In this document: positions 33,239 to 43,891 of the stretch, piece by piece
Layout of the letters: the number at the start of each line of letters is the position of its first letter
How positions within the stretch are numbered: the first letter of the stretch is position 1
Assembly (NCBI GenBank): GCA_963575745.1
Contig: CAUYUJ010002747.1
Coordinates: 389,501 to 453,500, forward strand
Source: Prorocentrum cordatum
Taxonomy: Eukaryota; Sar; Dinophyceae; Prorocentrales; Prorocentraceae
DNA: 64,000 nucleotides
Reading direction: 5' to 3'
Notes under the pieces: model-generated
What the model was told of the DNA's origin: nothing
The model's input: the letters and a program-made list of their open reading frames with translations, nothing else
Databases searched by the model: none
Made by a program: the position numbers and the translations under genes

Positions 33239-33575
33239 GATGAGGGCAAGCGGTTGTGCTGTTGTTGCCAGTCTGCTTTCACGTCTGAGAACAGAACGAC
33301 AGATACACATGTACACCGACCTCGACCAGGCCCATCGTATATGATTCCTTGATCAGGCCAGGAGTGCGCATTTGCTGAGCATGGGACCATGCTGGGCCTG
33401 GCCATTGCCAGTGCACATGTATAGCCGTATGGCTGCCGCCCTGCTGCAAGAAGGCCACCCGGTCTCCCTCGTGCCGTCACCGGCCCACGCAGTGAGCAGG
33501 ACCTCTTCTTGGGCACGAGAATGCCCAGCACAGTGTGCGGTACGGGCGGCGATCTTACACATATTCTTGCTGCTT
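33239..33575. other. 3' flank of the receptor-like gene
   Basis: No coding region or repeat is evident between the stop codon and the MITE at 33576. Confidence 0.4.
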
Positions 33576-33756
33576 CTCTGAGTTTCTTATTAAGCGTGGG
33601 TGAGTCAACCCCCCGACGGGCGTCAACCTCGCCTCGTCGTCGCGCCGCGACGGGGGTCGGAGCGCCTTCGGCGCGCGGTGACTGCTCGCGACGGGGGTCG
33701 ATGTCGGACTGTCGGCAGGGGTGACGCCCCCCCGACGCTCAGTAAGAAACTCCGAG
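33576..33756. mobile_element. 181-bp MITE-like element, about 25-bp terminal inverted repeats
   Basis: The left end CTCTGAGTTTCTTATTAAGC and the complement of the right end CTCGGAGTTTCTTACTGAGC pair over about 25 bases with four mismatches. The interior is GC-rich with copies of CGACGGGGGTCG and has no coding capacity. No clear target-site duplication is seen. It lies about 340 bases downstream of the receptor-like gene. Confidence 0.7.
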
Positions 33757-33839
33757 TTTGCGTATCCCCACCAGCCCATCAAAAAGCAATCACAAAGCGA
33801 GTTGCCCTGACCGGGGATGTTTAGCAGCATGCCGTCACG

Positions 33840-34180
33840 CGTGGGTGTTTCTTTGAGGCATCGTGGGGCCTTCTTGGAGACATGTTGGAGGCCTTTGGGG
33901 CTCCCCTGGGCCCCTTTGTGGGGCCATCATGGGCTCTCGTGGGGCCTTCTTGGTGGCCTTGGGGCCATCTTGGAGGCCATCGATCAAACATTGGGTGGCC
34001 CTCACGACAGTTCCCCCTTCGGTTCCTGGGGCCTTCGAACCCGCCTCTTGAGGCGCTCTTGGCTGGGGCTTTTTTTTGGCCATCTATGAAGCATGATGGA
34101 AGCATCTATGGGGCTTCTTGGAAGCATGATGGAAGCTATATTGAACCATCTTGGGCTACCTTGTGTGCTTTTTGAGGTTG
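33840..34180. repeat. GGGGCC-rich repeat and short AAGCATGATGG repeats
   Basis: 33840-34060 holds irregular TTGGGGCCATCTTGGAGGCC-type words like those at 20760-21250. 34085-34150 holds three copies of AGCATGATGGAAGC-like words. Confidence 0.65.
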
Positions 34181-34198
34181 GCTTTGGCTACTTGTGAG

Positions 34199-34560
34199 CG
34201 GCGAGGTCTCGGCTGGGTCTACAAGCCCCTCCAGTCCGCTGGACCCCCCATGAGCCCACAGACGTGGCGACAGTTGCGCCTTTCGCAGCCCCCCCATGGA
34301 GCCGCGCGCTATCGGCTGGGTCTGCGTGCCCCTCCGTTCCGCTGGACTACCCATGATCCCACGAACGTGACGACGGTTGCGCACTTCGCAGCCCCCCAGG
34401 GGAGCCGCGCTCCATCGGCTGGGTCTGCGTGCCCTTCCACCCCGCTGGACCTCCCAGGAGCCCACGAACGTTGCAGCAGTTGCGTGGCTGGCAGCCCCAG
34501 GGAGCCGCGAGGTGGCCCGCGGACGCGGCGGCATTGGCACAGTTCGCCGCCCCCCCCAGG
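34199..34560 (-). repeat. 102-bp tandem repeat, about 3.5 copies
   Basis: Units start at about 34199, 34300, 34402 and 34502 with GAGCCGCG... then ATCGGCTGGGTCTGCGTGCC, and end in TTCGCAGCCCCCC. The period of 102 is divisible by three, so frames stay open. In reverse complement the unit matches the lone copy at 2490-2650. Confidence 0.85.
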
Positions 34561-34706
34561 TAGCCGCGAGGAGGATGACGAGTGGGAGGGTGTAGACCAC
34601 TGTGCTCTGTCCCAAACGAGAAGCCGACACAGGAGGGTTGGGAAGGCAGTTGCCCCCCTGAAGGGATCCAAATTCTGCACGCTTCGCGCATCTTGAAGAT
34701 GTCCCG

Positions 34707-34719
34707 AGCCATTTTGGCT
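34707..34719 (+). other. Spliced-leader core match (13 bases)
   Basis: AGCCATTTTGGCT is identical to 13 internal bases of the dinoflagellate spliced leader. Flanking bases do not extend the match well, apart from CTCAA after a few extra bases. It may be an old relic of a reintegrated mRNA. It has no obvious gene directly downstream. Confidence 0.35.
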
Positions 34720-34887
34720 GCGCCTCAACATCGGTTGGCTAATTTGCATGTGCTCGTTCCGGGACCTGGTTCTTGGCAGCTGCAGCCCGCACCGCCTCCC
34801 GCTTCCGGAGATCTGAGGTGCCGCCTAGGCCTCTGCTTGTTGGCGCGTTAGGCAATTAGGTTCGCGCGCGGCCCGCCCGTCTCATTT

Positions 34888-35168
34888 GACGCCGCCTGCG
34901 CTTTCGCTTGCGGCTGCAACAAAAATATCTTGGAGACAGCCTGGCACCTCAGGATTGCGACAGATTGGGGCTTGCCCAGGGCACGAGGTATCCTGGCAAC
35001 CGCTGCATCGTGACATACAATCACGGAAAGCAGGGCCCCTTCCATGTCGACTCCTCCCGTGCCCCCACCCCAGAAGAGCCAGGCGCTCCTTGGTACAGGG
35101 TTGACAAAGCCCCCTCGGAGGTCCAGTATTGGCGAGCCCCGCCTCCTGCTACTGGTGTTGCATTGTAG
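34888..35168 (+). CDS. Exon-like frame, hypothetical
   Basis: After a TGA at 34888 the frame runs 93 codons to a TAG, with no ATG. Its composition is protein-like (RLGLAQGTRYPGNRCIVTYN and APWYRVDKAPSEVQYW) and differs from the repeat DNA on both sides. A possible acceptor, GGAGACAG, lies near 34940. It could be the last exon of an unrecognised gene or the remnant of one. No domain is recognised. Confidence 0.3.
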
Positions 35169-35419
35169 TTCATGCCAAATTGCATGAGATGCTCTGGAAA
35201 ACAACTCCACATCCTCTTCCTCCTCCTCATCGTGCTCCTTTTCTCCCTCTCTTTATCCAGCATTCCCTAGAGTGGAAGCCTTTGTCCTATGCCCACCGGC
35301 ACTTACATTTTCCATATGCATTGCCCTTGCATGGAGTGCCAGTACATTGCATTGCACGGCAGTGCATTACAACGCATGGGATTGCATTTCTGTCGCAATC
35401 ACTTCCCATTGCGCTGCAC

Positions 35420-36315
35420 TACATTTCGTTCAGAGATCCTCGCGACTCTGGATTCCGATCTGCCACGGGCAAGGCTGTTTGGCCCTTTTTTTCTGCGAAA
35501 TCCTCACCTTTTTGGGATCCAAGATGCCACGCGCGAGGTGGTCGGGTCCGTTTTGCCTGAGACATCCTCGCAACTCAGAGCTCAGAGATGCCCTTAACCT
35601 GAGGAATTCCAGCCCGTTTCGCTTCAGACATTCTCGCACCTCGGGGCTTTGACATGTTGCGCGCGAAGTGATTTGGGCAATGTTGCTTCAGACGTTCTCC
35701 CCTAATATTTCCTCCCAACTCTGCGAGATGCCGCGCGCGAGGTGGTCTGGCCAATTTCCTTTGACATATTCGCAATTCGGGGCATCCTAGATGCCGCGCG
35801 CGAAGAGGTGCGGCTCGGCTCGCCCGAGGATCCGTGCAGCTCCAGGCTCAGATATGTCCTGGCTTGATGTGGTCTGGCCCATTTCGCCTGAGACACGCTT
35901 GCACTTCTCGGCTATCAGAGATACCTTTCCAGAGGTGGCCTGACCCATTTTAGCCAGAGACACCATCGCAGCTCTGGGACCGGATCTGATCGGACCTAAG
36001 TAGGTCCAGCCCGATTCGCCTGGGACATCCTCGCAACTCTGGGGTCAGATATGCCCTGACCTGAGGTTGTCTGGCCCAACTCGCCAGGGGCACTCTCGCA
36101 ACTCTGAAATCCGAGAAGCCCGGCGCGAGGTGGTCAAGCCAAACTCGCTTGAGACATCCTCGCAGCGCTGGGTTCCGAGATGCCGCGTGGGAAGTGGACC
36201 GGCTAATTTTGACAGACATCATCGCAACTCCGGGCACCGCGTTGTCGCGCGCGGGCTCAAAGGGCCTTTGACCAGTGGTGGTGCAGCTTGTTTCGCCTGA
36301 GACACATCCTCGCAA
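35420..36315. repeat. 64-bp satellite, about 14 copies (first array)
   Basis: The unit contains GAGGTGGTCTGGCCCATTTC, then GCCTGAGACATCCTCGCAAC and a tail ending in GATGCCGCGCGC. Copies recur about every 64 bp with roughly 20-30 percent divergence. The array ends directly at a spliced-leader relic. A second array of the same unit fills 63560-64000. Confidence 0.85.
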
Positions 36316-36320
36316 CTCCA

Positions 36321-36341
36321 CCGTGACCATTTTGGCTCAAG
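36321..36341 (+). other. Spliced-leader relic
   Basis: The 21 bases match the 3' 21 bases of the dinoflagellate spliced leader at 19 positions. The only difference is GA in place of AG; CCATTTTGGCTCAAG is identical. A shorter second piece, GCTCAAGCCATT, follows at 36351-36362. Such a sequence in the genome is the known mark of a trans-spliced mRNA that was reverse transcribed and inserted. The retroelement ORF1 region starts immediately downstream. Confidence 0.8.
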
Positions 36342-36459
36342 CCGTTGTGCGCTCAAGCCATTGAGCGTTGCGGGTACAACGATTCAAAACGGCATTTTGT
36401 GCCTTCGAGTCATCAAGCTTCGGTTGAGGGCCGTTCCCTCACGCTTTCTTTCACATCAT

Positions 36460-37730
36460 TCCGCCGCCATCTGGAAAGGCGGCAGGGGCAAGTCTGGTAT
36501 TGCAGATGTCGGCAAGCAAGGCGAAGGAGGCCAGCGTTTCCCGTCTGCTGCCGACCTCGAGAAGGAACTCGCGCTGTACCCTGGTGGCTATTCTGCTCCT
36601 CCACCTTGGGTTGCGCGTGCGCCTGGACTCCAAGGCCCTGCTTAGCCAGCCCTTTGGACCTGTGCGACTTGCGGCTGCAAGAAGAACGAGATGCGCTGGA
36701 GGCGCTGCAAGCACTGCGGCACCGAGTGGGCCCCGTTCCAGCCGTGCTCGCCTTCCATGTTCGGGGCCCTTGGTTGAGTATGGTCGAATTGTCTCGGTGG
36801 CGGAGCTGGCATTTTCTCGCCCTTCGCTTCCTCTGGTCCGCCTGGGTGCTTCGCTCTTGCCGACAGCGGAGGTGGCGAGGGTGCTGCGGCTCCTGCGGCC
36901 CAAGCTCGTGCTCCCGCCACCGCTGTCTCCCGCGAAGAGCATGCGGCGCTGGCTCAGCTTCTGGCCAAGTCTGGCGATGCGCTGGGAGCAGCGCGGCACC
37001 GTCAGCTGGCCAAGCCCCCGCCCGCCGCGAAGGAGCCCGCGCTGCACCATCAGGTGCCCATGGCCCACAGCAAGCTTCGCGGCCTCGAACGCAAGCTTCA
37101 AGGTGCAATGCAGCGATTCGAGGAGTGGTCGGTGCAGATGGTTGGGCAGAAGGGCCTGTCACCAAGCTCACTGAGGAGGCGGGGGCTGCGGAGGCTTAGC
37201 GTCGCCGCCTTGTCGCAGCCTTGCACGAGCAGACGATCCAGCCCCGTCAGAAGGACGGCGAGGCGAAGTCAGTGCCCTGCTCCGCGGCTTCGATCATGGA
37301 CGGCACCGTTTTGCAGCAGCTGGACATGACCCCTCGGGGTTGCTGGTTGGCATCGAGGACTTCGAGCTGCCCCAGGCCGACCAAAAGGAGCTCGAGGCGA
37401 GGGGCAAGCAGCTGCGCGATGGCATCCAAGAGCTGGCGCAGAAACTTTTCTCACAGGCGACGGAGACGGCCAACAATATCAAGGAGGCGCATAAGGGGCA
37501 CCTCGGGCGCCTTGCCAGTAAGCGGAAGGTCGCCGAGCCTGAAGCTACCGTTGCGCTTGGCGAGGGAGAGGAGACGCAGGGCACCAGCGCTCTTGGACAT
37601 CCGCAGGACGATCTTGATGCCAGCGCGTCTGGGCGCGGAGACTTCGGACGCAGGCGCCCCAGCAGCTCGTTCGCGCCAGGGCAGCCAGGAGCATGCAATG
37701 TCCGTCTGAACAAGTTGCGCGCCCTGCCAG
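36460..37730 (+). pseudogene. Retroelement ORF1-like, CxxC zinc finger and coiled coil
   Basis: One frame reads KGGRGKSGIADVGKQG and PSAADLEKELALYPGGYSAP, then a TAG at about 36643. It continues in phase as WTCATCGCKKNEMRWRRCKH and CGTEW, a W-x-C-x2-C ... C-x2-C finger like those opening many dinoflagellate retroelement proteins. After a second stop (about 36775) the same frame gives an Ala-rich linker and a helical stretch (SKLRGLERKLQGAMQRFEEW). Two frame changes later (37150-37350) it continues as GIEDFELPQADQKELEARGK. A role in binding element RNA is known for such ORF1 proteins; here it cannot be made whole. Confidence 0.65.
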
Positions 37731-37861
37731 TGCGCGAGGGCTGGCAGGGAGGCACACATATCGGAGGCTGCGACGTACCTCTCTCCGCGCTACCAGGATG
37801 CGTTCGTGCTCGTCGAGGACGCCCGTGGGCTGATGACGGTGCGGGTGTCTGCTCGCTCTCC

Positions 37862-38036
<175 letters not shown>

Positions 38037-38575
38037 CTGGCGCCAGGTGTCTCAGCGTTCCAGGGCCATTCGTTTGAGTCTTGGGCGTCTTCCGAGGGGG
38101 GCCTTGACTCCTTTCCTTGCCTGCGGGGCCTGCCGGGGACGTTTAGGAGCCCTGGGGGCCCCCTTGTGCAGTCGCCACCTTTTGCCCGAAACTTCTCGGG
38201 GACCCTGGAATGTGGGGCGCTACCTCCGCTGGGGGACTTCGATTTCGATGCAGGTTGTGTGGGCGCCGCGTGCAGCGTGAGATCTTTTGCCTGTCGGCGA
38301 GGCCGCTGGGCCCCTTCGACTGCCAAGCGGCCGTCAGTTTTTCAGAGGTCTCATTCGTCTCTCAGAGGCGCGGCGAAGCACGCGTTGTGGCGAGCCAAAC
38401 GCGCGTTGGCGTCGAGCTCCACTTATTTCTCTCGGTTGGTGCGCAACGCTGCTTCTTGCGAGGCGCAATTTTTCTGGATTCGCCAATCCTTGCGATGAAT
38501 GCCCTGTGCTTGTGGACTTACGGCCGTGTAGCCCTGTCAAGTTCTTCAGCGGCCCCTCGGACCCCCTGGTGAGTT

Positions 38576-39345
38576 TTGTTTCCTCGGGTGCTCTGGGGGC
38601 CCCGCGGATGCCTCTGCCGCGGCCCCCCTGGAAACCTGGAGCTCTGCATTCATTCGGTCAACTGCGACCGCTGGTCGACCGTGCAGGAACTCATGGCGAA
38701 GACTCTTTCTCATATCATCTTGTGCCATGAGCGCAGGGCGCGCGGCGCCAAGGAGCTGGGGCGGGCGTCGGCGCGGCGTGCGCGCCAGGGGTGGAAAAGC
38801 ATATTTACCTCGGCCCTTGGTGCGGCCGCGGGCTCTTCGTCCTCTGGCACCTGCATCCTTGCCGGAGATATCCTTGGCCTGCATGAACCCCCATGGAGGG
38901 GTGGGGGGTGCTGAGGGCCGCGCCGCGGCGGCCGTCGTTCACCTGCCTTGCGGGGAGCGGTGCGCTGCGTGCCCGGTCTACCTTCGCCACTCGGGGGGCT
39001 TGTCTGAGAGGAACGCCGACCTCTTAGCTTGCATCGGTGAACGTATGTCATCGCTCTCCGTGCCTTTCTGCATCGGGGGCGACTGCAGCATGGACCCAGG
39101 GGCTCTGGCCAGCTCGAGGTTGGTTGGGAAGCTGTTCGGTTTACAAGTGGTGGCGGACGGCCGTGCCCACTTTGGCGAGGGCCCCCCGCCGCCCCTGGAC
39201 CATTTTTTCTCGGGAGGCTGGGGAAACACCGCGAAGAGCTGCGAGGTCATCCACGACACCACGTTGAGCCCTCGCAGGCCAGTTCAGGCGGTTCTCCATG
39301 CGTCTTTCGGGAAGTTGAATGGTCTTAGCTTCAGGAAGCCTCCTC
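38576..39345 (+). pseudogene. Retroelement endonuclease (EEP-type) remnant
   Basis: The first frame has NCDRWSTVQELMAKTLSHII followed by LCHERRARGAKEL. This corresponds to the part of apurinic-like endonucleases that carries the catalytic Glu (CHE). The other frame, from about 38900, has VPFCIGGDCSMDPGAL, equivalent to the GGDFN block, then LDHFFSGGW, equivalent to the IDYF block, and SPRRPVQAVL where active enzymes have SPHRP. The active-site His is thus replaced by Arg, and a frame change is needed near 38900. The enzyme would nick target DNA to prime insertion; this copy is inactive. Confidence 0.7.
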
Positions 39346-39689
39346 CTCCTCCTGCCACTTCTATGACAGGCCCTCGGCCTTGCCCTCCCGACTGGCCCCG
39401 CGTTCGAGAGCCTGCTGGCCAGGCCCCCATTGCGTTGCATCAGGCGACGCCAGGGGCGCATCGTCGCTGCTCTCGCCTTGTTATGCTGCCTGAGCTGACA
39501 AGGCTGAGTGTGAACTCATTTCGATGTTACGCCAGTCTGTTCCCGCCCTTGGTTCGAGGCCCAAGGGCCCCCAGCTGGTCTGGAAGAAGCCTGTTGGACG
39601 TGATCACGCCATTCGAGATCCTGAGCACCATGCAGCGCTGTGGCTCAGCGTCCAATATCGTGCCTTAGTCTCGCTCCTGGACTCGAACC

Positions 39690-41350
39690 AAGTTGAAGGC
39701 GCGCAGGTCGAGGCGTTGGCGAAGTCGCTTCAGGGCCCCCCCGCGCATATCCAGATTTCTGCTGCTCTCCAGCCTCTCTTCACTGAGGTTGCGCGCATCG
39801 TGGCTCATCCTCGTTTTTTCTTTGTGGCAATTCATTCAAGGACGAGGATTTGCGTGCCAGACTTGACGAAGCTGCGAGCAATGCTCACGCAGCTGCCAAC
39901 AAGAGGTCGCGGCAGAGTTGGAAAGCCTGGATCACCCAAGTTTTGAATGAGGGGACTAAACGTGTTCACTTGTGCACGATAGAGCCCACCCCTTGGCGAG
40001 CAGCCTGCTGGTGGAGCTGTTGTTTCCGACCCCCACCGCCCTTTTCGCTTCTGAAGCTCTTAAATTCTCTGCCTTTGGGGGCCAGGGCACTGGGCCCTCC
40101 AGGGGTGACCCGTCTCCTGCCCCCCCCCATCCCCTGCCGAGGGTCTCGGCCGAAGAAATCAGGGCCGTCTCCAAGGAGTGCAAAAAGGGGTATGTGGCCG
40201 CCTGCGATGGTTTCACTTGTAGGCACTATCAGTACGTGTGTGATGTCGCGTTCGACGCGTTCGCCATTTTTTTTTGAAGTTATGGAGGCGCTTGGGGAGT
40301 TGCCCCAGCAGATCTCGGCCGTTCTGCTGGCTCTTCTTTCGAAGCCCACCGGTGGCTACCGGCCGATTGGGGTGCTCTGCTCCTGGCACAGGGTGTGGGG
40401 GGGGCTTCGGCGCCTCCACGGCCTTACCTGGGGGCAGGAACACCTTCTTCGGCACTGGGATGCTGGTGGGAATTGGGGTGCCTCGGATGTCGTTTGGAGA
40501 CAGTCGGTCCGCGCTGAGCACGGAACCGCCGCTAACGAAGCGTCGTGCAGTGTTCTCTACGACAGGTTGAAATACTATGAAACGATCGACCTTGACATGC
40601 TTATCGCTAAGTGTCAACGTCACGGCTTCCCGGTGCCTATTGCGCGCCTTTGCATTTTTGCCTTCCGTTGCGGTCGGTGTCTGTCATTGGGCGGCATCAT
40701 TATGGGCACCTTCTTTGTGGACAAAGGAGTGGTGGCTGATTGTAGCATGGCCACCATCTTCATTCGGCTGCGCGGTCAAGACGCGTTTGACTCAATCCCG
40801 TTGCAACGTAGATGCGACCTGGACATTTATATAGACGATTATGGTATTTCTGTTGCTGGCCCTCGCCACCGCGTTATCTCTGCGATTGTTGATAGTTCGC
40901 AGGCCCTTCGTGGGGCTGTCGCGGTTATGATGGTTTGCAGCGTCGTTCTGTCCAAGGTCTGCACGGTCTCATCCCGCCGCTCGGTCGCCTGAGTAGTCGG
41001 CGAGCAGCTTGGGGGCCTTGCTGGCAGAGCAGAGGATTCCACAGTCAACTTCAGGTGTGGACTACGCCGCTGGCGAGTCCTTCCGCGCCGCTGGCAGGGC
41101 CAGCAAGCTTAAGTCGAGACTGGCGGCCTTGTGCCGCAGGGCCAAAGGGCTCAGGAAGCTTTCGGGGGTCCTGTGGTGGAAAAGCTTCCGTGTTTTTTTT
41201 TTGTCGGCTGGCCCTCTGGCTGGTGGCTCTTATGGGGCCGAGATTGCGGGTGTTCCCGAAAACGACCTTTTATTGATGAGGAGGCAGGCTTTCTCGACGG
41301 TTCGGCCTTTTTTTCCCCGGGGGCGCAGCCCCGCTGCGTGCTGCAATTAA
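39690..41350 (+). pseudogene. Retroelement reverse transcriptase remnant
   Basis: A linker (LRARLDEAASNAHAAANKRS) is followed by a frame change near 39965 to PRVSAEEIRAVSKECKKGYV and CDGF, and another at the run of ten T at about 40267-40276. The frame then reads FEVMEALGELPQQISAVLLA and LLSKPTGGYRPIGVLCSWHRVW, the reverse-transcriptase finger block. YIDD follows at 40828-40839, then a stop at 40990. From 41058 another frame reads GVDYAAGESFRAAGRASKLK, ending SYGAEIAGVPENDLLLMRR, the region downstream of the catalytic core. No RNase H is visible before the element ends. At least four frame changes make it non-functional. Confidence 0.75.
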
Positions 41351-41672
41351 GCTGACGACCCCACCTGGAGGGCTGCTTGCGCGCCAGCCCTCCGGCGGGG
41401 CAAAGAAACGCGGCTTGCCCAAGCTGGAACCTTCGAGCACTTTCTGTCCCACGCAGAGCTGCGTGACTCGTGGACTGCGGTCTGGGGCCAGGACAAACTC
41501 ACATGGGGTCTCGTCGGCGGTCCTATCTCCGCTCTTAGGCTTTGCCTGGTTAGGTTAGGATGGCACGGGACTAATTACATGACCAGCATTGATGATCGTG
41601 GCTTCCTTCTCCCTCTGGTGGCTAGACTCGCTTGTAGAGTTAAGGTATATTCTCCCCCAATGGTGTTATCGG

Positions 41673-41698
41673 TAAGGTAGAAAGCGCTTTCTACCTTA
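41673..41698. other. 26-bp perfect palindrome
   Basis: TAAGGTAGAAAGC is followed directly by its exact complement GCTTTCTACCTTA. It lies just beyond the retroelement remnant and could be the centre of a foldback or an end of another element. Confidence 0.8.
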
Positions 41699-41839
41699 AA
41701 ACGGAGAATAAAAACTTAAACTCTAAAAATCCCAAGATCAGCGCAGGTGCTTGGTAGTATTGCGTATGTTTGATCGTTGCGCTTGGTCGTTCGATATGTT
41801 GTGCGTTGACAGTCGCGTATATAGTTGAGGTTTGCAAAA

Positions 41840-42230
41840 CAAGCTTGCGCTGTACAACTGGTGCACAGTGTCTCCAGCGAAGACGCACTGCACAACTTCA
41901 ACGCATTGTTCGGATGTCTCAAGCGAAAACGTTGCACGTCTGGAAAGCATTGTGCGGATGTCTCGAGCGAATGCTCCCATTACAAATCTGCATTGTGGAC
42001 AATTTGCCCAACGTTGCACTTAATTCGCATTCCGTGCTCACAACACTCCGCGTTTGGTGCCCCGATGGGAATCTGCTCACAACAACCCGTGCTCACGACA
42101 AGCCGTGATAACATCCATCCGTGATTGGTGGCACAGCCATCCGTGCTAACAGCAATCCGTGCTCACAGCAATGCGTGCTCACATTAGTCCGACTTCATCG
42201 CGGACAGGTGCTCACAACAATTCGTGGCGT
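41840..42230. repeat. Short tandem repeats (45-bp and 17-bp units)
   Basis: 41885-41975 holds two or three copies of GCATTGTTCGGATGTCTCGAGC-like blocks. 42030-42225 holds about nine copies of a 16-18 bp word CCGTGCTCACAACAAT. This lies in the 5' flank of the gene starting at 42361. Confidence 0.75.
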
Positions 42231-42360
42231 TCCAGCGTGGCACTTAAACATCCCAGTGAAACAACATCCGTTGCCCTATTTTGGTTCAAACTTGTTTAAC
42301 TCTCAGTTTCACGTTTCACTCCCCACCCCGTGCTGTTCGGCGATTCCTTGGCCGGCGGGG

Positions 42361-43891
42361 ATGGATGACGAGGTGTGTGGTGGCGGCGGCGACGATGGCG
42401 CTGAGCACATGTGCGTGCCGGCGCTGCGTCCGAAACATCGTGGGCGGCTGGTCCTGGAAGGCGATTCCACAGTGTTCTTTATCTTCGGCGAGTCTGGAGG
42501 TTTGTGGTCCAAGCCGTACCGCCGCGCGTCACCACCAAGTCGGTTCGACGACGGCACGCGGCGTTTCTTCGGGGAAGTGGAAGCTTCTCAGCACCGCAGC
42601 AGCTCAGCAGATTCAGGACCAACCTGGGGGGCATGGGCATGGTGATCTGATCATTGGCTCGTGTCTTCATGATGCTCGGCGCTTCCAGATATCAGGCGCA
42701 TTGGTTCACATAGCCCACGCGACGATCGAGCTGGACAGACCCATCGATAGTGACGCGCAGATCTCAGAAGATACTCTTAATTTGCTGGATCGGAACCCTT
42801 GTACGTATCACAATGACGGGGTACAGGGCGACACGGTTGGAGCATGGCGAGATGTGTGGGATTCGTTGATGCGCACGTGCCCAAATGCTCCTCACTATTG
42901 CCCACTGGTGTTATGCTCGATGTTAGCTGTCGGAGTTGTTTCTATGATTCAACCTGTGTTCAATTGTGATGCTGTGAAGTGCCGCTTCAGACAGACTCTG
43001 CATTTTGGTCCGAATGCTCGGTCTTTGCGATTGTTTCGTCGACTCAACCCTCCTCGTGTGCAAGACGTTGCGCCAGAGCCAGCTCTACCTTCTCGTGGTC
43101 GGTCAGCTCGTCGGCGATTGTCTGCTAGCATCACTATACAATGGCTGGGTGTTTCTTCGACCTTACGATCACTACGGCACAGGTGGAAGTCTGGGGTTCA
43201 TTGGAGTCGTCTCTTCGAACGCTGCGCTGGTGTTGAGCACGGTTCGTTGCACCAGGTTCTTCAACACATTCGTACAGAAACGCTTCGGACTGCACGGGTG
43301 CGATTAGATTGGACATGCATGGGCCTCACTCGTCTTTTTTACGGGACGCTCGATTGGCGATCCATCGACGTGTACCTGTACAGAGACAGCAGCCCTCAGG
43401 GCAGGGGCTGGGAGATGCAGGCGGCAAGCTTCTTGATGCGGAGAAATGGGGTCGACATGAGAAGACGAATGTTTTCGCCGCTGCTTCTGAAGCGTTCTCA
43501 GTTGAGCGCTTTCCACAAAACTGTAGCACTCGTTTGGCAACTATATTTATCTTTCGGAGGCTCCGTGGACTCCATGAGGTGGTTTTGCAGCAGAGTTCGC
43601 GGAATCGTGAGCGACATGGGCACGGAATATATGATATCCAAGATGAACGACGTGTTGCCAGATGTGTTTGCCATGATGGGGTACCGTCACCGAGTTGCCA
43701 GAGAAAAACTTGTATTCCTTCGGTCGCTGATTATCCCTGGATGGCGGCATAAGGTCGACGTGCTGATTCGCACAGGCGTGCACTCGCTGCGCTGGTTTCC
43801 GAGGTTTCTAACACGGGTCAAGGCGTTGATCTCTTTGTTCCGGGACGAGGACATTCGGGCCACAATTCCCCACATCCCCACCACCACTTAA
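42361..43891 (+). CDS. Multicopy dinoflagellate gene, exon 1 part: possible DDE-type catalytic domain
   Basis: The ATG at 42361 opens MDDEVCGGGGDDG, LVLEGDSTVFFIFGESGG and PSRFDDGTRRFFGE. The frame moves by one near 42590-42615 (a very small intron, an indel or a sequence error). It then stays open to 43891: HGDLIIGSCLHDARRF, later YLYRDSSPQGRGWEM (D at 43385), VRGIVSDMGTEYMISKMNDV (D at 43613) and LIIPGWRHKVDVLI. I know the DSSPQ ... SDMGTE ... IPGW series from many dinoflagellate proteins of unknown function. SDxGTE resembles the second Asp motif of integrases, so a DDE-type nuclease is a reasonable but unproved idea. The downstream parts at 44509 and 45919 belong to the same protein family layout, so this is one gene. 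A stop at 43889 means the exon must end before it; I cannot fix the donor. Confidence 0.6.
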
